Source: Nonomuraea typhae
GTDB taxonomy: Bacteria > Actinomycetota > Actinomycetes > Streptosporangiales > Streptosporangiaceae
DNA length: 64,000 nt
Reading direction: 5' to 3'
Assembly (NCBI RefSeq): GCF_009760925.1
Contig: NZ_VRLV01000006.1
Location: forward strand, 434,264-498,263
The notes beneath the pieces are model-generated. The model did not search any database and was not told the DNA's origin. It worked only from the letters and a program-made list of their open reading frames with translations. Shown here in pieces: positions 1 to 8,405 of the stretch. The stretch's first letter is position 1. Each line of letters opens with the position of its first letter. The position numbers were made by a program, and so were the translations under genes.

Positions 1-286
1 TGTGGGATTTTTTCCGTTCGTGCGTGGTGGTGGGGGTTTGCGGTGGCCCCCCCCCCGCACTTCCGTCTCACGGCCCCTCCGGCGCCCCCCTGAGAACACA
101 ACTCCCGTTGTAGGGGAACCCCTGTTCGTGCTTACCAAACCCTTGTCGTGCCGTGTCAGCGGGTTGTAGGCGAGCGGTAAGCGGTACGGCGCAGAGTGAA
201 GACGTAGCAGGCGGACAGCCCTCGGAAACTGTCGGTCCCGATCGTCAGAATGAGGGCATGCGCCCAGCTGAAGGGACGTGAAGACC
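1..286. other. Gene-free leader region upstream of small ORF/DUF5999 pair
   Basis: No credible gene lies here; the flanking gene would be outside the window. A run of ten C (47-56) can pair with G-rich 32-36, closed by GTGCG (20-24) and CGCAC (56-60). The nested inverted repeat at 94-127 is listed separately. A weak promoter-like pair TTGTCG (143-148) and TAGGCG (167-172) with an 18-base spacer lies between that repeat and the first ORF. The long distance to the first start (over 100 bases after this promoter) would leave a sizeable untranslated leader. Confidence 0.5.
94..127. promoter_or_regulatory. Nested inverted repeat containing a LexA-like (SOS) box
   Basis: Every base of this 34-nt block fits a three-way junction. 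GAAC (94-97) pairs with GTTC (124-127). Between them sit two adjacent hairpins: ACAAC/GTTGT (98-102/107-111) and AGGG/CCCT (112-115/120-123). The second half alone reads GAACCCCTGTTC (116-127), which fits the GAAC-N4-GTTC core of Gram-positive LexA boxes. It lies about 160 bases before the small ORF and 16 bases before a possible -35. DNA operator and RNA structure are both possible; the data do not separate them. Confidence 0.45.
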
Positions 287-382
287 ATGCGCCAGACCCA
301 GATCAGGCCCCGGCCGAAGAAGCCCGCCGGCGGGACCGCCCTGGACCTCCGCACCCCGTCAGGGCGCAAGCTGCCCTTCTGA
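287..382 (+). CDS. Small 31-residue ORF upstream of DUF5999 gene
   Basis: The ATG has a GAAGGGA sequence about ten bases upstream. The product is 31 residues, very basic and Pro/Arg/Lys-rich in its first half (RPRPKKPAGG), and ends LRTPSGRKLPF. The stop lies 41 bases before the DUF5999 start, so the two are probably co-transcribed. It could be a short functional peptide or a translated leader; I do not recognise the family. The codon pattern is compatible with coding, but the length is too short to be sure. Confidence 0.45.
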   Translation: MRQTQIRPRPKKPAGGTALDLRTPSGRKLPF

Positions 383-423
383 AGAACACCGGCTAGTTCC
401 AGGAGTCACCTGAGAGGTGCACG

Positions 424-612
424 ATGTGCAGTCACCAGCCCACCTGCCCCAGTGCCTATTCCGCCGACCGTGAGGCGTCGCACGTCGTCTCCGCCCATCC
501 CGACCAGGGGTGGAGCCTGCTCTGCAACGGCGTGGTGATGTTCGAGGACACCGGGTTGCTGCTGCCGGACGGCACGATCGTCGCCCCCCACCGCGAGCCG
601 ATCGCCGCCTGA
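424..612 (+). CDS. DUF5999 family small protein
   Basis: The 62-residue product begins MCSHQPTCPSA and carries a GWSLLCNGVVMFEDTG core followed by LLPDG. This is the pattern of the small DUF5999 proteins found next to each other in many actinomycetes; their function is unknown to me. Three Cys (residues 2, 8 and in the LLCNG core) could bind metal, which is inference. GAGAGGTG precedes the ATG at a good distance. There is no signal peptide or membrane segment. It ends about 50 bases before the 3' end of the convergent SDR gene. Confidence 0.75.
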   Translation: MCSHQPTCPSAYSADREASHVVSAHPDQGWSLLCNGVVMFEDTGLLLPDGTIVAPHREPIAA

Positions 613-665
613 GGCCCCACGGCAAGGTCTTTCCTCTTGGTCACCTGCTGCTGAACGGGCGACGG

Positions 666-1514
666 TCAGCGGGCCGGGGCGGCGGGGGAGTGGCCGTGTG
701 CCCGCGCCGACAGGTCCTGCCAGTCGGACCAGGTCTTGAGCCGGTCGGCGTAGACCTGCGAGACGATCTGGTTGCCGTGGATGCCGAAGAACACGCGCAG
801 GGGCGGGTTGTCCGCGTCGGCGATCTCGAGGATGGCCCGGCCCGCCGCGGCGGGGTCGCCGAGGTCGAGTGACGTGGCGAACTCGGCGAAGCTCGCACGC
901 AGACCGTCATACAGCGGGCTGGGGTCGGCCGTTACGCCGCCGGCGCGTTCGGTGGCGTAGCCCGCGGTGGCATAGGAGCCGGGCTCGACCAGGGTCACCT
1001 TGACGCCGAACGCGGCCACCTCCTGGGCGAGGGTTTCGCTCAGCCCTTCCAGAGCCCACTTGGAGGCGACGTATCCGCCGCCGAGCGGGAACACGGTCAG
1101 GCCGCCCACCGAGGAGATCTGAATGATGTGCCCGCCGCCCTGCTCTCGCAGATGCGGCAGGGCAGCCTGGACGACCCAGATCGGGCCGATCAGGTTGGTC
1201 TCCATCTGGTCGCGCAGTTGCTGCTCGGTCAGTTCCTCCACCGCGCCGAACAGGCCGTAGGCGGCGTTGTTCACGATGACGTCGAGACGGCCGAAGTATT
1301 CGACGGCCCGCCGCACGCCGCCGAAGACGGCGGCCTTGTCGGTCACATCCAGCGCGAGCGGAAGCACGTTGTCGCCGTAGACCGCGACGAGGTCATCGAG
1401 GTGCTTGGGGTTGCGGGCGGTGGCGGCCACCTTGTCGCCGCGTGACAGGGCGGCCTCGACGAAGTTGCGGCCCAAGCCGCGGGACGAGCCGGTGACGAAC
1501 CAGACCTTGCTCAT
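666..1514 (-). CDS. Short-chain dehydrogenase/reductase (SDR)
   Basis: A 282-residue classical-type SDR with an N-terminal Rossmann fold. The cofactor motif TGSSRGLG spans residues 8-15, NNAAYG lies near 82-87, the catalytic serine is in QISSVGG (about 134-135), and the Tyr-Lys pair is in YVASK (Tyr148, Lys152). It probably oxidises or reduces an alcohol/ketone with NAD(P)H; the substrate cannot be told. The C-terminal ~100 residues are longer than a minimal 250-residue SDR, as in ketoreductases of the DltE-like group. It is the last gene of a minus-strand run led by a sigma factor, 57 bases after the FAD oxidase. Confidence 0.9.
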   Translation of the reverse strand: MSKVWFVTGSSRGLGRNFVEAALSRGDKVAATARNPKHLDDLVAVYGDNVLPLALDVTDKAAVFGGVRRAVEYFGRLDVIVNNAAYGLFGAVEELTEQQLRDQMETNLIGPIWVVQAALPHLREQGGGHIIQISSVGGLTVFPLGGGYVASKWALEGLSETLAQEVAAFGVKVTLVEPGSYATAGYATERAGGVTADPSPLYDGLRASFAEFATSLDLGDPAAAGRAILEIADADNPPLRVFFGIHGNQIVSQVYADRLKTWSDWQDLSARAHGHSPAAPAR

Positions 1515-1571
1515 GATGTCATTCCATTCTCGATAGTGGCAGTTCTCGGTGCCGCCTGCGCGTTCCAGGGG

Positions 1572-2912
1572 TTACCGCGGGCGGATGTTGTGGTTTTGGG
1601 AGAACAGGTTGCCGGGGTCGTAGTGGCGCTTGATCTCCGCGAGCCGCTGGTAGGTGTGCGGCGGATAGATCGCGGCGACGTCCTCCTCGGTGGCGGAGGC
1701 GAGGAAGTTGGCGTAGGCGCCGCTGATGTGCGGAGTGAGCCTGGCCCAGATCGCTTCCAGCGCGGGGCGGGCGGCCTCGATGACCGGCGGCGGCCCCACG
1801 GTGGTGGTCACGAGCATCAGCTCCGCCTGGCGGTGGGCGTAGGCGGTGGCGTCGCCGGGAAGCCGGGACACCGCACCGCCGACGCTACGGACGGAGATCT
1901 TCGGCGCGGACGCCGAGGCCGCGGCCTCGGAGAGGATCTGCAGAACCGCCGGCACCGATGCGGGGTCGGCGAACGCGCTCCGGGTGACCAGGTGGATGCC
2001 GAGCGGCGGGGCCGCGAAGTCCACGAGCACGTCCGCGTACGGCTTGAGCGCGACATCGTCGCCGATCACCGTACCGAGCCGGCGGATCGGATCGAGGGCG
2101 CGGGCGGCGAGCCCGGGGTCGTCGCCGTCGAAGGCGACCTGGATCTCGACCGGCGCGTCGGGCCCGCCGGCGAAGGGGTTGGCGAGGTCCGCGATGGAGG
2201 TGAGCTCTTCGGGCGCGGTGCGCAGGTGATCCGCCCAGCCCCGGAGCACCGTGGCCGCCTGCGCGGCCGGGAAGGTGATCGTGCCGAAGAAGACGTCCGT
2301 CGTCGGGTGTGCGACGAAGTCGAAGGCGGTGACGACGCCGAAGTTCCCGCCCCCGCCGCGAAGCGCCCAGAACAGCTCCGGGTTCTCCGTCGCGCTCGCC
2401 CGCCGCAGCTCGCCGTCGGCGGTGACCACCTCTGCGGCGACCACGTTGTCCAAGGCCAGGCCGTACCTTCTGACCTTCCATCCGATGCCGCCGGTCAACG
2501 TCAGCCCACCGACGCCGACGCTCCCGGTGTCGCCCGCGGAGATCGCCAGGCCATGCGGGGCCAGCGCGGCCGCAACCTGACCCCAGGTGGCGCCGCCGCC
2601 GATCCGCACGAGGTGGCGTTCCTTGTCGATGATCTCCACGCTGGCGAGCTTGCCGAGGTCGAGCACGACGCCGCCGTCGTTGGTGCCGAAGCCCGCGAAG
2701 CCATGGCCGCCGCCTCGTACGGACAGCACCAGCCCCGTGCCGACGGCGAATCCGACCCCGGCCTGCACGTCCGCGACGCTGTCCGGCCGCAGGACGAAGG
2801 CCGGGCTACCCGCAACCAGCATCGAGCGGCTGGCCGATTCGTAGGCGGCCGCACCGGGTTCGATGATGTCCCCGCCGAAGTCACGGCGAGGGGTTTCAAA
2901 CGCTGAACTCAT
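1572..2912 (-). CDS. FAD-linked oxidase, BBE type
   Basis: A 446-residue FAD oxidase of the p-cresol methylhydroxylase/vanillyl-alcohol oxidase superfamily. The FAD-binding PCMH domain (about 35-205) carries SVRGGGHGFAG, in which His70 is the usual attachment site of the flavin. The second attachment cysteine of bicovalent members is not present at GDTGSVGVGG. The C-terminal BBE domain ends YDPGNLFSQNHNI. Such enzymes oxidise sugars, alkaloids or natural products. The ATG at 2912 is preceded by GAAAGGA. An open frame continues upstream of this start but lacks the family's N-terminus, so the shorter form is chosen. Confidence 0.9.
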   Translation of the reverse strand: MSSAFETPRRDFGGDIIEPGAAAYESASRSMLVAGSPAFVLRPDSVADVQAGVGFAVGTGLVLSVRGGGHGFAGFGTNDGGVVLDLGKLASVEIIDKERHLVRIGGGATWGQVAAALAPHGLAISAGDTGSVGVGGLTLTGGIGWKVRRYGLALDNVVAAEVVTADGELRRASATENPELFWALRGGGGNFGVVTAFDFVAHPTTDVFFGTITFPAAQAATVLRGWADHLRTAPEELTSIADLANPFAGGPDAPVEIQVAFDGDDPGLAARALDPIRRLGTVIGDDVALKPYADVLVDFAAPPLGIHLVTRSAFADPASVPAVLQILSEAAASASAPKISVRSVGGAVSRLPGDATAYAHRQAELMLVTTTVGPPPVIEAARPALEAIWARLTPHISGAYANFLASATEEDVAAIYPPHTYQRLAEIKRHYDPGNLFSQNHNIRPR

Positions 2913-3019
2913 GGTGTTCCTTTCACAGGGGAGAATCAGCCGGAAGGCTCCTTGCGACGGGCCTCGGGGACGTTCCCATCCGGTGGCCCTCTCCAGGCCG
3001 GACATGGCGGCCAGAGGTG

Positions 3020-3460
3020 TCAGGGCTCGAGGTCGGTCATGCCTCTGCCGCTCTGGACGTCGAGCGGCACCGACACCTGGTCGTGCGTGATCCACCAGGC
3101 GCCGTCGATCTTCCGGAAGCCGTAGGTGACCCTCACCCACATGCCGTTCGTCGCCGGCCCGCTCGCCAACGTGCCGCTGAGCCGGCCGAAGGCGTGCCCG
3201 AAGGCCACCTCGTCGCCGACGGTGAGCGTCAGATCGGAGATCTCGTAGTTCACGCTCTGGAAGAGGGTGAACACCTTGTCCCAGTTCTTGAGCTTCGCCG
3301 CGATCCCCACGTCCTGGAGCGGCGACTCGACGTCGAAGGACACGACGTCCGTGGAGTAAGCCTGCTTCAGTCCCTCGAGATCCTTGGCCCGGATCCCATC
3401 GACGATCTTGTAGACCAGTCCGCGGATCTGGGCCTCGTCCATCTCGCGCTGCGTTGGCAT
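3020..3460 (-). CDS. NTF2-fold (SnoaL/SgcJ-like) protein
   Basis: A 146-residue cone-fold protein. The N-terminal helix (TQREMDEAQIRGLVYKIVDG) and the C-terminal strands with GAWWITHDQVSVP fit the nuclear transport factor 2-like superfamily, close to SgcJ/EcaC-type or SnoaL-type proteins. These act as small hydrolases, isomerases or accessory subunits. A start at 3460 is favoured because GAGGAGGGG stands just before it; a longer in-frame extension to 3532 has no such signal. It lies 78 bases after the sigma-factor gene, suggesting the same operon. Proteins with this fold often accompany ECF41/42 sigma factors. Confidence 0.75.
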   Translation of the reverse strand: MPTQREMDEAQIRGLVYKIVDGIRAKDLEGLKQAYSTDVVSFDVESPLQDVGIAAKLKNWDKVFTLFQSVNYEISDLTLTVGDEVAFGHAFGRLSGTLASGPATNGMWVRVTYGFRKIDGAWWITHDQVSVPLDVQSGRGMTDLEP

Positions 3461-3538
3461 CGCCACCCCTCCTCGGGGTCGAAGTTCGTCGCTTACATCC
3501 AGGCGACGAACGAGGACCCGCCAGGGGGACAACCCGGT

Positions 3539-4699
3539 TCAGATATTTTCGAGCCGCCGGGTGAGGAATCGGCGCTCGGGCGTCGAGGTCGCCAGTCGCA
3601 GTGCCCTGCCGTACGCCGCCCTGGCCTCTTCCTTGCGGCCGAGACGCCGCAGCAGCTCGGCCCGGGTGGAGTGGAAGTAGAGGTAGTCGTGCAGGTCGAG
3701 GCCGTCGACGGCGCGCAGCGCGGCGACGGGGTCGCCGGCCTGGGCGAGCGCTGCCGCGCGGTTGAGTTCGACCACGGGCGAACCGGTGAGTTCCACCAGC
3801 CGCCGGTACAGCTCGGAGACCTGGTGCCAATTGATCGGCTCGTGGGTCTGCAGGGACGCGATCACGGCCTGGACGACGTAGGCGCCGCGTCCGCCGAGAA
3901 GGAGCGCCTGGTCGAGTACCGCCCGTCCCGCGTCGATCTGGCGCATGTCCCAGAGGGAGCGGTCCTGATCGTCGAGCAGGACAAGGTCTTCGCCGGAGAA
4001 GCGGGCCTGCCGCCTGGCGTGGTGGATCATCATCAGGGCGAGCAGCCCGTGCGCCTCGGCTTCCTCTGGCAGGAGCCCGGTGAGCAATCGGCCCAGGCGG
4101 ATGGCTTCGGCGCCGAGGTCGACGCGGCCGCCGTAACCCTCGTTGTAGATCAGGTAGATGACGGTCAGCACCGCGTCGAGGCGCTGCGGCAGCCGGTGGG
4201 CTTCGGGCACCTCGAACGGCATCCCGGCTGCCTTGATCTTGCTTTTGGCCCGGGACAGGCGGCGCTTCATGGTCTCCTCGGAGACCAGGAACGCCCTGGC
4301 GACCTCGTCGGTTCGCAGCCCTCCGAGGGCGCGCAGGGTGAGCGCCACCTGACCTTCCAGCGGCAGCGCGGGATGGCAGCAGGTGAAGATCAGCTCGAGT
4401 CGCTCGTCCTTGATCACGCTTTCGTCGAGCTCGTCAACGGCGGCCTCCGGCACCGGCAGCAGGGGGATCTTCTCCGCCAGGGTCCGCTCGCGGCGGATCA
4501 CGTCGATCGCCCGGTTGCGGGCCGTGGTCACCAGCCACGCCCCCGGGTTGGGCGGCATGCCCGATACGGGCCAGCGCTCCGCCGCGATCGCGAACGCCTC
4601 CTGCGCGGCTTCCTCGGCCTTGTCGAAATCCCCGAGATAGCCGACCAGCGAGGCCAGCACCCTGCCCCATTCCTCCCGGAATACCGCCTCGAGCGGCAT
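3539..4699 (-). CDS. ECF42-like RNA polymerase sigma factor with C-terminal TPR-like domain
   Basis: 386 residues, about twice a minimal ECF sigma factor. Sigma region 2 (about 5-75) includes FDKAEEAAQEAFAIAAERWP and ARNRAIDVIRRER. Region 4 (about 110-170) includes LALRALGGLRTDEVARAFLV-type helices. The long C-terminal half (about 180-386) is helical with repeated RAAAL and LLRRLGR segments, as in the DUF6596/TPR extension of the ECF42 group. In that group the extension is thought to replace an anti-sigma factor, and a DGPF/YCII gene is the usual neighbour, exactly as here: the YCII stop and this ATG share a base (TGATG). The target genes are unknown; the downstream oxidoreductases are candidates. 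Confidence 0.88.
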   Translation of the reverse strand: MPLEAVFREEWGRVLASLVGYLGDFDKAEEAAQEAFAIAAERWPVSGMPPNPGAWLVTTARNRAIDVIRRERTLAEKIPLLPVPEAAVDELDESVIKDERLELIFTCCHPALPLEGQVALTLRALGGLRTDEVARAFLVSEETMKRRLSRAKSKIKAAGMPFEVPEAHRLPQRLDAVLTVIYLIYNEGYGGRVDLGAEAIRLGRLLTGLLPEEAEAHGLLALMMIHHARRQARFSGEDLVLLDDQDRSLWDMRQIDAGRAVLDQALLLGGRGAYVVQAVIASLQTHEPINWHQVSELYRRLVELTGSPVVELNRAAALAQAGDPVAALRAVDGLDLHDYLYFHSTRAELLRRLGRKEEARAAYGRALRLATSTPERRFLTRRLENI

Positions 4700-5037
4700 C
4701 AGCGCCGCACCAGCGGCCTCACCTCGACGACGGCGCCGAGCCGGACGGCCGGGAGCCGCGCCGCCAGCTCGAGCGCCTCCTCCAGATCGGCCGCCTCGAC
4801 CAGGCAGATGCCGCCGAGGACCTCCTTGGTGTCGGCGAAGGGACCGTCGGTCGTCAGCCTCCGGCCGTCGATCACCCGCACGGTGGTCGCCGTCTCGGCG
4901 GGCTGGAGCTGCGCGCCGACGCCGTACCGGGCATCGTCGGCCAGCGCGAAATGCTCCGCGTATGCCTTCTCACGCTCCGCATCGGACAACGCCTCCTGAA
5001 AGCCCGGCTCGGCGTAGATCAAGAGGGCGTACTGCAT
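4699..5037 (-). CDS. YCII-related (DGPF domain) protein
   Basis: A 112-residue ferredoxin-like-fold protein starting MQYALLIYAEPG and containing RRLTTDGPFADTKEVLGG, the DGPF signature. Such proteins pair with ECF42 sigma factors in many genomes and are thought to be either targets or sensors. YCII family members have an active-site His-Asp pair, but activity here is unknown. The gene directly precedes and overlaps the sigma factor, so translation is probably coupled. The 75 bases between it and the fumarase 3' end hold the likely promoter. Confidence 0.88.
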   Translation of the reverse strand: MQYALLIYAEPGFQEALSDAEREKAYAEHFALADDARYGVGAQLQPAETATTVRVIDGRRLTTDGPFADTKEVLGGICLVEAADLEEALELAARLPAVRLGAVVEVRPLVRR

Positions 5038-5112
5038 CGCGACCTCCGGGGGTCAGGGACGGCCGTCCGCCTAGGTGACACGGCCCGATTTTAGGACACC
5101 CGCAACCCCGGG

Positions 5113-6765
5113 CTATCGACCACGCGGCGGCCGGGTGATGGACAGGACGGGGCCGGTGCGGTCGGTGAAGAAGTCGTCGCCCTTGTCGTCCACCACGATG
5201 AACGCCGGGAAGTCCACCACCTCGATCTTCCACACGGCCTCCATCCCCAGCTCCGGATACTCCAGGACCTCGACCTTCTTGATGCAGTCCAGGGCCAGCC
5301 GCGCGGCGGGCCCGCCGATGGAGCCCAGGTAGAACCCGCCGTACTTCTGGCACGCCTCGGTCACCTGCTTCGAGCGGTTGCCCTTGGCCAGCATGACCAT
5401 CGAACCGCCCGCCGCCTGGAACCGCTCCACATAGGAGTCCATGCGCCCGGCGGTCGTCGGCCCGAACGAGCCCGAGGCGTACCCTTCGGGCGTCTTGGCC
5501 GGACCGGCGTAGTACACCGCGTGGTCCTTCAGGTACTGCGGCATCTCGCCGCCCTCGTCCAGCAGCTCGGCGATCTTCGCATGCGCGATGTCGCGGGCGA
5601 CCACCAGCGGCCCGGTCAACGACAGCCGCGTCTTGACGGGGTACTTGGTCAGCTCGGCGAGGATCTCGCTCATCGGCCGGTTGAGGTCGACGGTCACCAC
5701 GTCGTCCGACAGGTGCTCGTCGGTGGTCTCCGGCAGGAAACGGGCCGGGTCGGTCTCCAGCTTCTCCAGGAAGACGCCCTCGGGCGTGATCTTCGCCAGC
5801 GCCTGCCGGTCGGCCGAGCAGGAGACCGCGATCGCCACCGGGCAGGAGGCCCCGTGCCGCGGCAGCCGGATCACCCGCACGTCGTGACAGAAGTACTTGC
5901 CGCCGAACTGCGCCCCGATGCCGAGCTTCTGGGTCAGCTCGAAGACCTTCTGCTCCATCTCGGTGTCGCGGAAGCCGTGCCCGGCGGCCGAGCCCTCGGT
6001 GGGCAGGCCGTCGAGGTAGCGGGCGCTGGCGTACTTGGCCGTCTTCAGCGCGTATTCGGCGCTGGTGCCGCCCACCACGACCGCCAGGTGGTACGGCGGG
6101 CAGGCCGCGGTGCCCAGCGAGCGGATCTTCTCCTCCAGGAAGGCCAGCATGCGCTTCTCGTTGAGCACCGCCTTGGTCTCCTGGTACAGGAACGACTTGT
6201 TGGCCGAGCCGCCGCCCTTGGCCATGAACAGCAGCTTGTAGGTGTCGTCGCCCTCGGCGTACAGCTCGATCTGCGCGGGCAGGTTGCTGCCGGTGTTCTT
6301 CTCCTCCCACATCGTCAGCGGCGCCATCTGCGAGTAGCGCAGGTTGAGCTTGGTGTAGGCGTCGTACACGCCGCGTGAGATGTGCTCGGCGTCGCGCCCG
6401 TCGGTGAGCACGTGGCGGCCGCGCTTGCCCATGACGATCGCGGTGCCGGTGTCCTGGCACATGGGCAGCACGCCGCCGGCCGAGATGGAGGCGTTCTTGA
6501 GCAGGTCGAGCGCGACGAAGCGGTCGTTGCCGCTGGACTCGGGGTCGTCGACGATCTTCCGGAGCTGGTTGAGGTGGCTGGCCCGCAGGTAGTGGGAGAT
6601 GTCGTGAATCGCGGTCTCGGTGAGCAGCCGCAGGACCTCGGGATCGACCTCGAGGAACGTCCGCCCGGCCGCCTCGACCTTCCGCACCCCCTCCGTGGTG
6701 ATCAGCCGATACTCGGTCGCGTCGGCGCCAAGCGGAAGAAGGTCGGTGTAGTCGAACTCGGGCAT
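5113..6765 (-). CDS. fum: Class I fumarate hydratase (iron-sulfur)
   Basis: 550 residues, as expected for the fused single-chain class I fumarase that interconverts fumarate and malate with an oxygen-sensitive 4Fe-4S cluster. The N-terminal alpha domain carries PMCQDTGTA (Cys103, the first cluster ligand). KSFLYQETKAVLNEK and CPPYHLAVVVGGTSAEYAL lie mid-protein. The C-terminal beta domain (from about 370) contains GPTTAGRMD and GGSMVMLAKGNRS. The ATG at 6765 is preceded by AAAGGA; an in-frame extension upstream is not conserved in character. It is a TCA-cycle enzyme, and its product and substrate are shared with the two Sdh complexes at 46.9-55 kb. Confidence 0.93.
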   Translation of the reverse strand: MPEFDYTDLLPLGADATEYRLITTEGVRKVEAAGRTFLEVDPEVLRLLTETAIHDISHYLRASHLNQLRKIVDDPESSGNDRFVALDLLKNASISAGGVLPMCQDTGTAIVMGKRGRHVLTDGRDAEHISRGVYDAYTKLNLRYSQMAPLTMWEEKNTGSNLPAQIELYAEGDDTYKLLFMAKGGGSANKSFLYQETKAVLNEKRMLAFLEEKIRSLGTAACPPYHLAVVVGGTSAEYALKTAKYASARYLDGLPTEGSAAGHGFRDTEMEQKVFELTQKLGIGAQFGGKYFCHDVRVIRLPRHGASCPVAIAVSCSADRQALAKITPEGVFLEKLETDPARFLPETTDEHLSDDVVTVDLNRPMSEILAELTKYPVKTRLSLTGPLVVARDIAHAKIAELLDEGGEMPQYLKDHAVYYAGPAKTPEGYASGSFGPTTAGRMDSYVERFQAAGGSMVMLAKGNRSKQVTEACQKYGGFYLGSIGGPAARLALDCIKKVEVLEYPELGMEAVWKIEVVDFPAFIVVDDKGDDFFTDRTGPVLSITRPPRGR

Positions 6766-6833
6766 TCTCTCGGTCCTTTCGGGTCTCCTAGAGGGTACGC
6801 CCACTGACAGTCCCCGATAACGCAGGAGGAACC

Positions 6834-7466
6834 ATGATCCGACAGGACTTCCTGGCCTCGGCCCGCGCCGCCGCGGACCTGCTGCGCGCCCCCGAGGTGG
6901 CCGCGGCGTGGACGGCGCCGAGCGCGCTGCCCGAGTTCACCGTCCGCGGCCTGTCCGGCCACCTCGCCTTCCAGGTCCTCGCGGTACGGCAGGCGCTGGC
7001 CGACCCGGTCCCCGAGGAGGAGACGGTCGACCTGTGCAGCCACTACGACCGGGCCGGCTGGATCGACGCCTCCCTCGACGACCCGGTCAACGTGCGGATC
7101 AGGGACGGCGGCGAGCAGGTGGCGGCCGACGGCGCCGGCGCACTGCTGGAGACGCTGGACGCGGCGATCGAGGACCTGGCCGAGACGCTGCCCGAGGCGC
7201 CGAACCGGCCCGTGCGCCTGCGGTTCTGGGGCCCCTGGTCGGTGGCGCTGGACGACCTGCTGCTCACGCGCATGATGGAGGTGGCCGTGCACAACGACCA
7301 CCTCGCGGTCAGCGTCGGGGTGCCGGCGCCGCCGCTTCCCGGCAGCGCGATGGAGGCGGTGCTCGGCCTGCTGACGCGGCTGGCCGTACGCCGTCATGGG
7401 GCGACGGAGGTGATGCGGGCGCTGACGCGGGCGGAGCGGGCGCCGGCGAGCATCACGGCGTTCTGA
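6834..7466 (+). CDS. Maleylpyruvate isomerase N-terminal (DinB-like) domain protein
   Basis: A 210-residue four-helix-bundle protein of the mycothiol-dependent maleylpyruvate isomerase N-terminal type. Metal-ligand candidates are the His in LSGHLAFQV (about 43) and the pair in VAVHNDHLAV (about 151-155), the usual three-His pattern of DinB-like proteins. Members catalyse mycothiol-dependent transfers or detoxification; the substrate here is unknown. AGGAGGA precedes the ATG. It is divergent from fumarase, with 68 bases between the starts, and its last 14 bases overlap the 3' end of the next convergent gene. Confidence 0.8.
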   Translation: MIRQDFLASARAAADLLRAPEVAAAWTAPSALPEFTVRGLSGHLAFQVLAVRQALADPVPEEETVDLCSHYDRAGWIDASLDDPVNVRIRDGGEQVAADGAGALLETLDAAIEDLAETLPEAPNRPVRLRFWGPWSVALDDLLLTRMMEVAVHNDHLAVSVGVPAPPLPGSAMEAVLGLLTRLAVRRHGATEVMRALTRAERAPASITAF

Positions 7467-8388
7467 GGGAGACCACCTCGGCCACCTCGACGGGCCGCCC
7501 TTCACGCCGGGACAGCTCGGCGGCCTCGGCCACGTAGAGGGCGGCCAGCGCGTCCTCGATCGTGCAGAGGCTGTGGGTGCTGCGCAGGAACGCGTCGATC
7601 TCGCGGGCGTAGGCTTCCGCGAAGCGGGTGACGAAGTCCGGCCAGGGCGGGCCGGCGAACCCGCTGATCGGGGCGCGCGGGCCGAGCCCGACCGCGTGCG
7701 TGGCCTTGCTCCCGGCCAGCTCCACCCGCACGTCGTAGCCGGCGCCGTTGTATCGCGAGCCCTGCACGGTGGCCAGCGTGCCGTCGTCGAGGGTGAGCAG
7801 CGCGGCGCTGGTGTCGACGTCCCCGGCCGCGGCGAAGAAGTCCGCGCCCCGGTTGGCGCCGGTGGCGAAGACCGCGACGACCTCCCGGCCGGTGATCCAG
7901 CGCAGCAGGTCGAAGTCGTGGATGTGGCAGTCGCGGAAGATCCCGCCCGAGGTGGCGATGTAGGCGGCGGGCGGTGGCGCCGGGTCGGCGGTGATGAGGT
8001 GCGCCCGGTGCAGTTCGCCGAGTTCGCCCGCGTCCAGCGCCTGCTTGGCGGCGGCGAAGCCGGGGTCGAAGCGGCGCTGGAACCCGATCTGCACGTGCGC
8101 CTCCGCCGCGAGCTTGCGCACGGCCAGCGTCTCCTCGACCGTCGCGGCCACCGGCTTCTCGCAGAAGACCGGGATGCCGAGCCCGGCGGCCCTGGTCAGC
8201 AGCTCGGCGTGGGTACCCGTCGGGGTGGCGATGACCAGGGCGTCCGCGGTGAAGGGGTCGCCCGCCCTCCCGTGCCCGGACGTGCGCACCGGGTCGGCCC
8301 AGATCAGCTCGTCGACCAGCGGATGGGCGGCCAGAGTGGCCGCGTGGAAGGCACCGATCCGGCCCAGGCCGAGCAGTCCAACGCGCAT
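7453..8388 (-). CDS. Gfo/Idh/MocA family oxidoreductase (myo-inositol 2-dehydrogenase-like)
   Basis: 311 residues. The N-terminal NAD(P)-binding fold starts MRVGLLGLGRIGAFHA. The family EKP motif is in VFCEKPVAATVEET (about 96-98), and HIHDFDLLRWITGR (about 170-183) carries the catalytic His region. The length and the GLGRIG start resemble inositol 2-dehydrogenases, but no inositol catabolism genes lie nearby, so the polyol substrate is uncertain. The start at 8388 is chosen because the Rossmann motif begins at once; the open frame continues upstream through the next gene as a shadow. Seventeen bases separate it from the MocR gene before it, so they may be co-transcribed. Confidence 0.85.
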   Translation of the reverse strand: MRVGLLGLGRIGAFHAATLAAHPLVDELIWADPVRTSGHGRAGDPFTADALVIATPTGTHAELLTRAAGLGIPVFCEKPVAATVEETLAVRKLAAEAHVQIGFQRRFDPGFAAAKQALDAGELGELHRAHLITADPAPPPAAYIATSGGIFRDCHIHDFDLLRWITGREVVAVFATGANRGADFFAAAGDVDTSAALLTLDDGTLATVQGSRYNGAGYDVRVELAGSKATHAVGLGPRAPISGFAGPPWPDFVTRFAEAYAREIDAFLRSTHSLCTIEDALAALYVAEAAELSRREGRPVEVAEVVSLRTP

Positions 8389-8405
8389 GGCTCTCTTTGT
8401 AGGCT

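Noticed and set aside
1536..2906. Long plus-strand open frame across the FAD oxidase
   Set aside because: It is the antisense shadow of a gene with clear motifs; its translation is Gly/Arg/Asp-rich and domain-free.
3017..4999. Long plus-strand frame across sigma factor and neighbours
   Set aside because: Spans several real minus-strand genes and shows no domain, typical of high-GC antisense frames.
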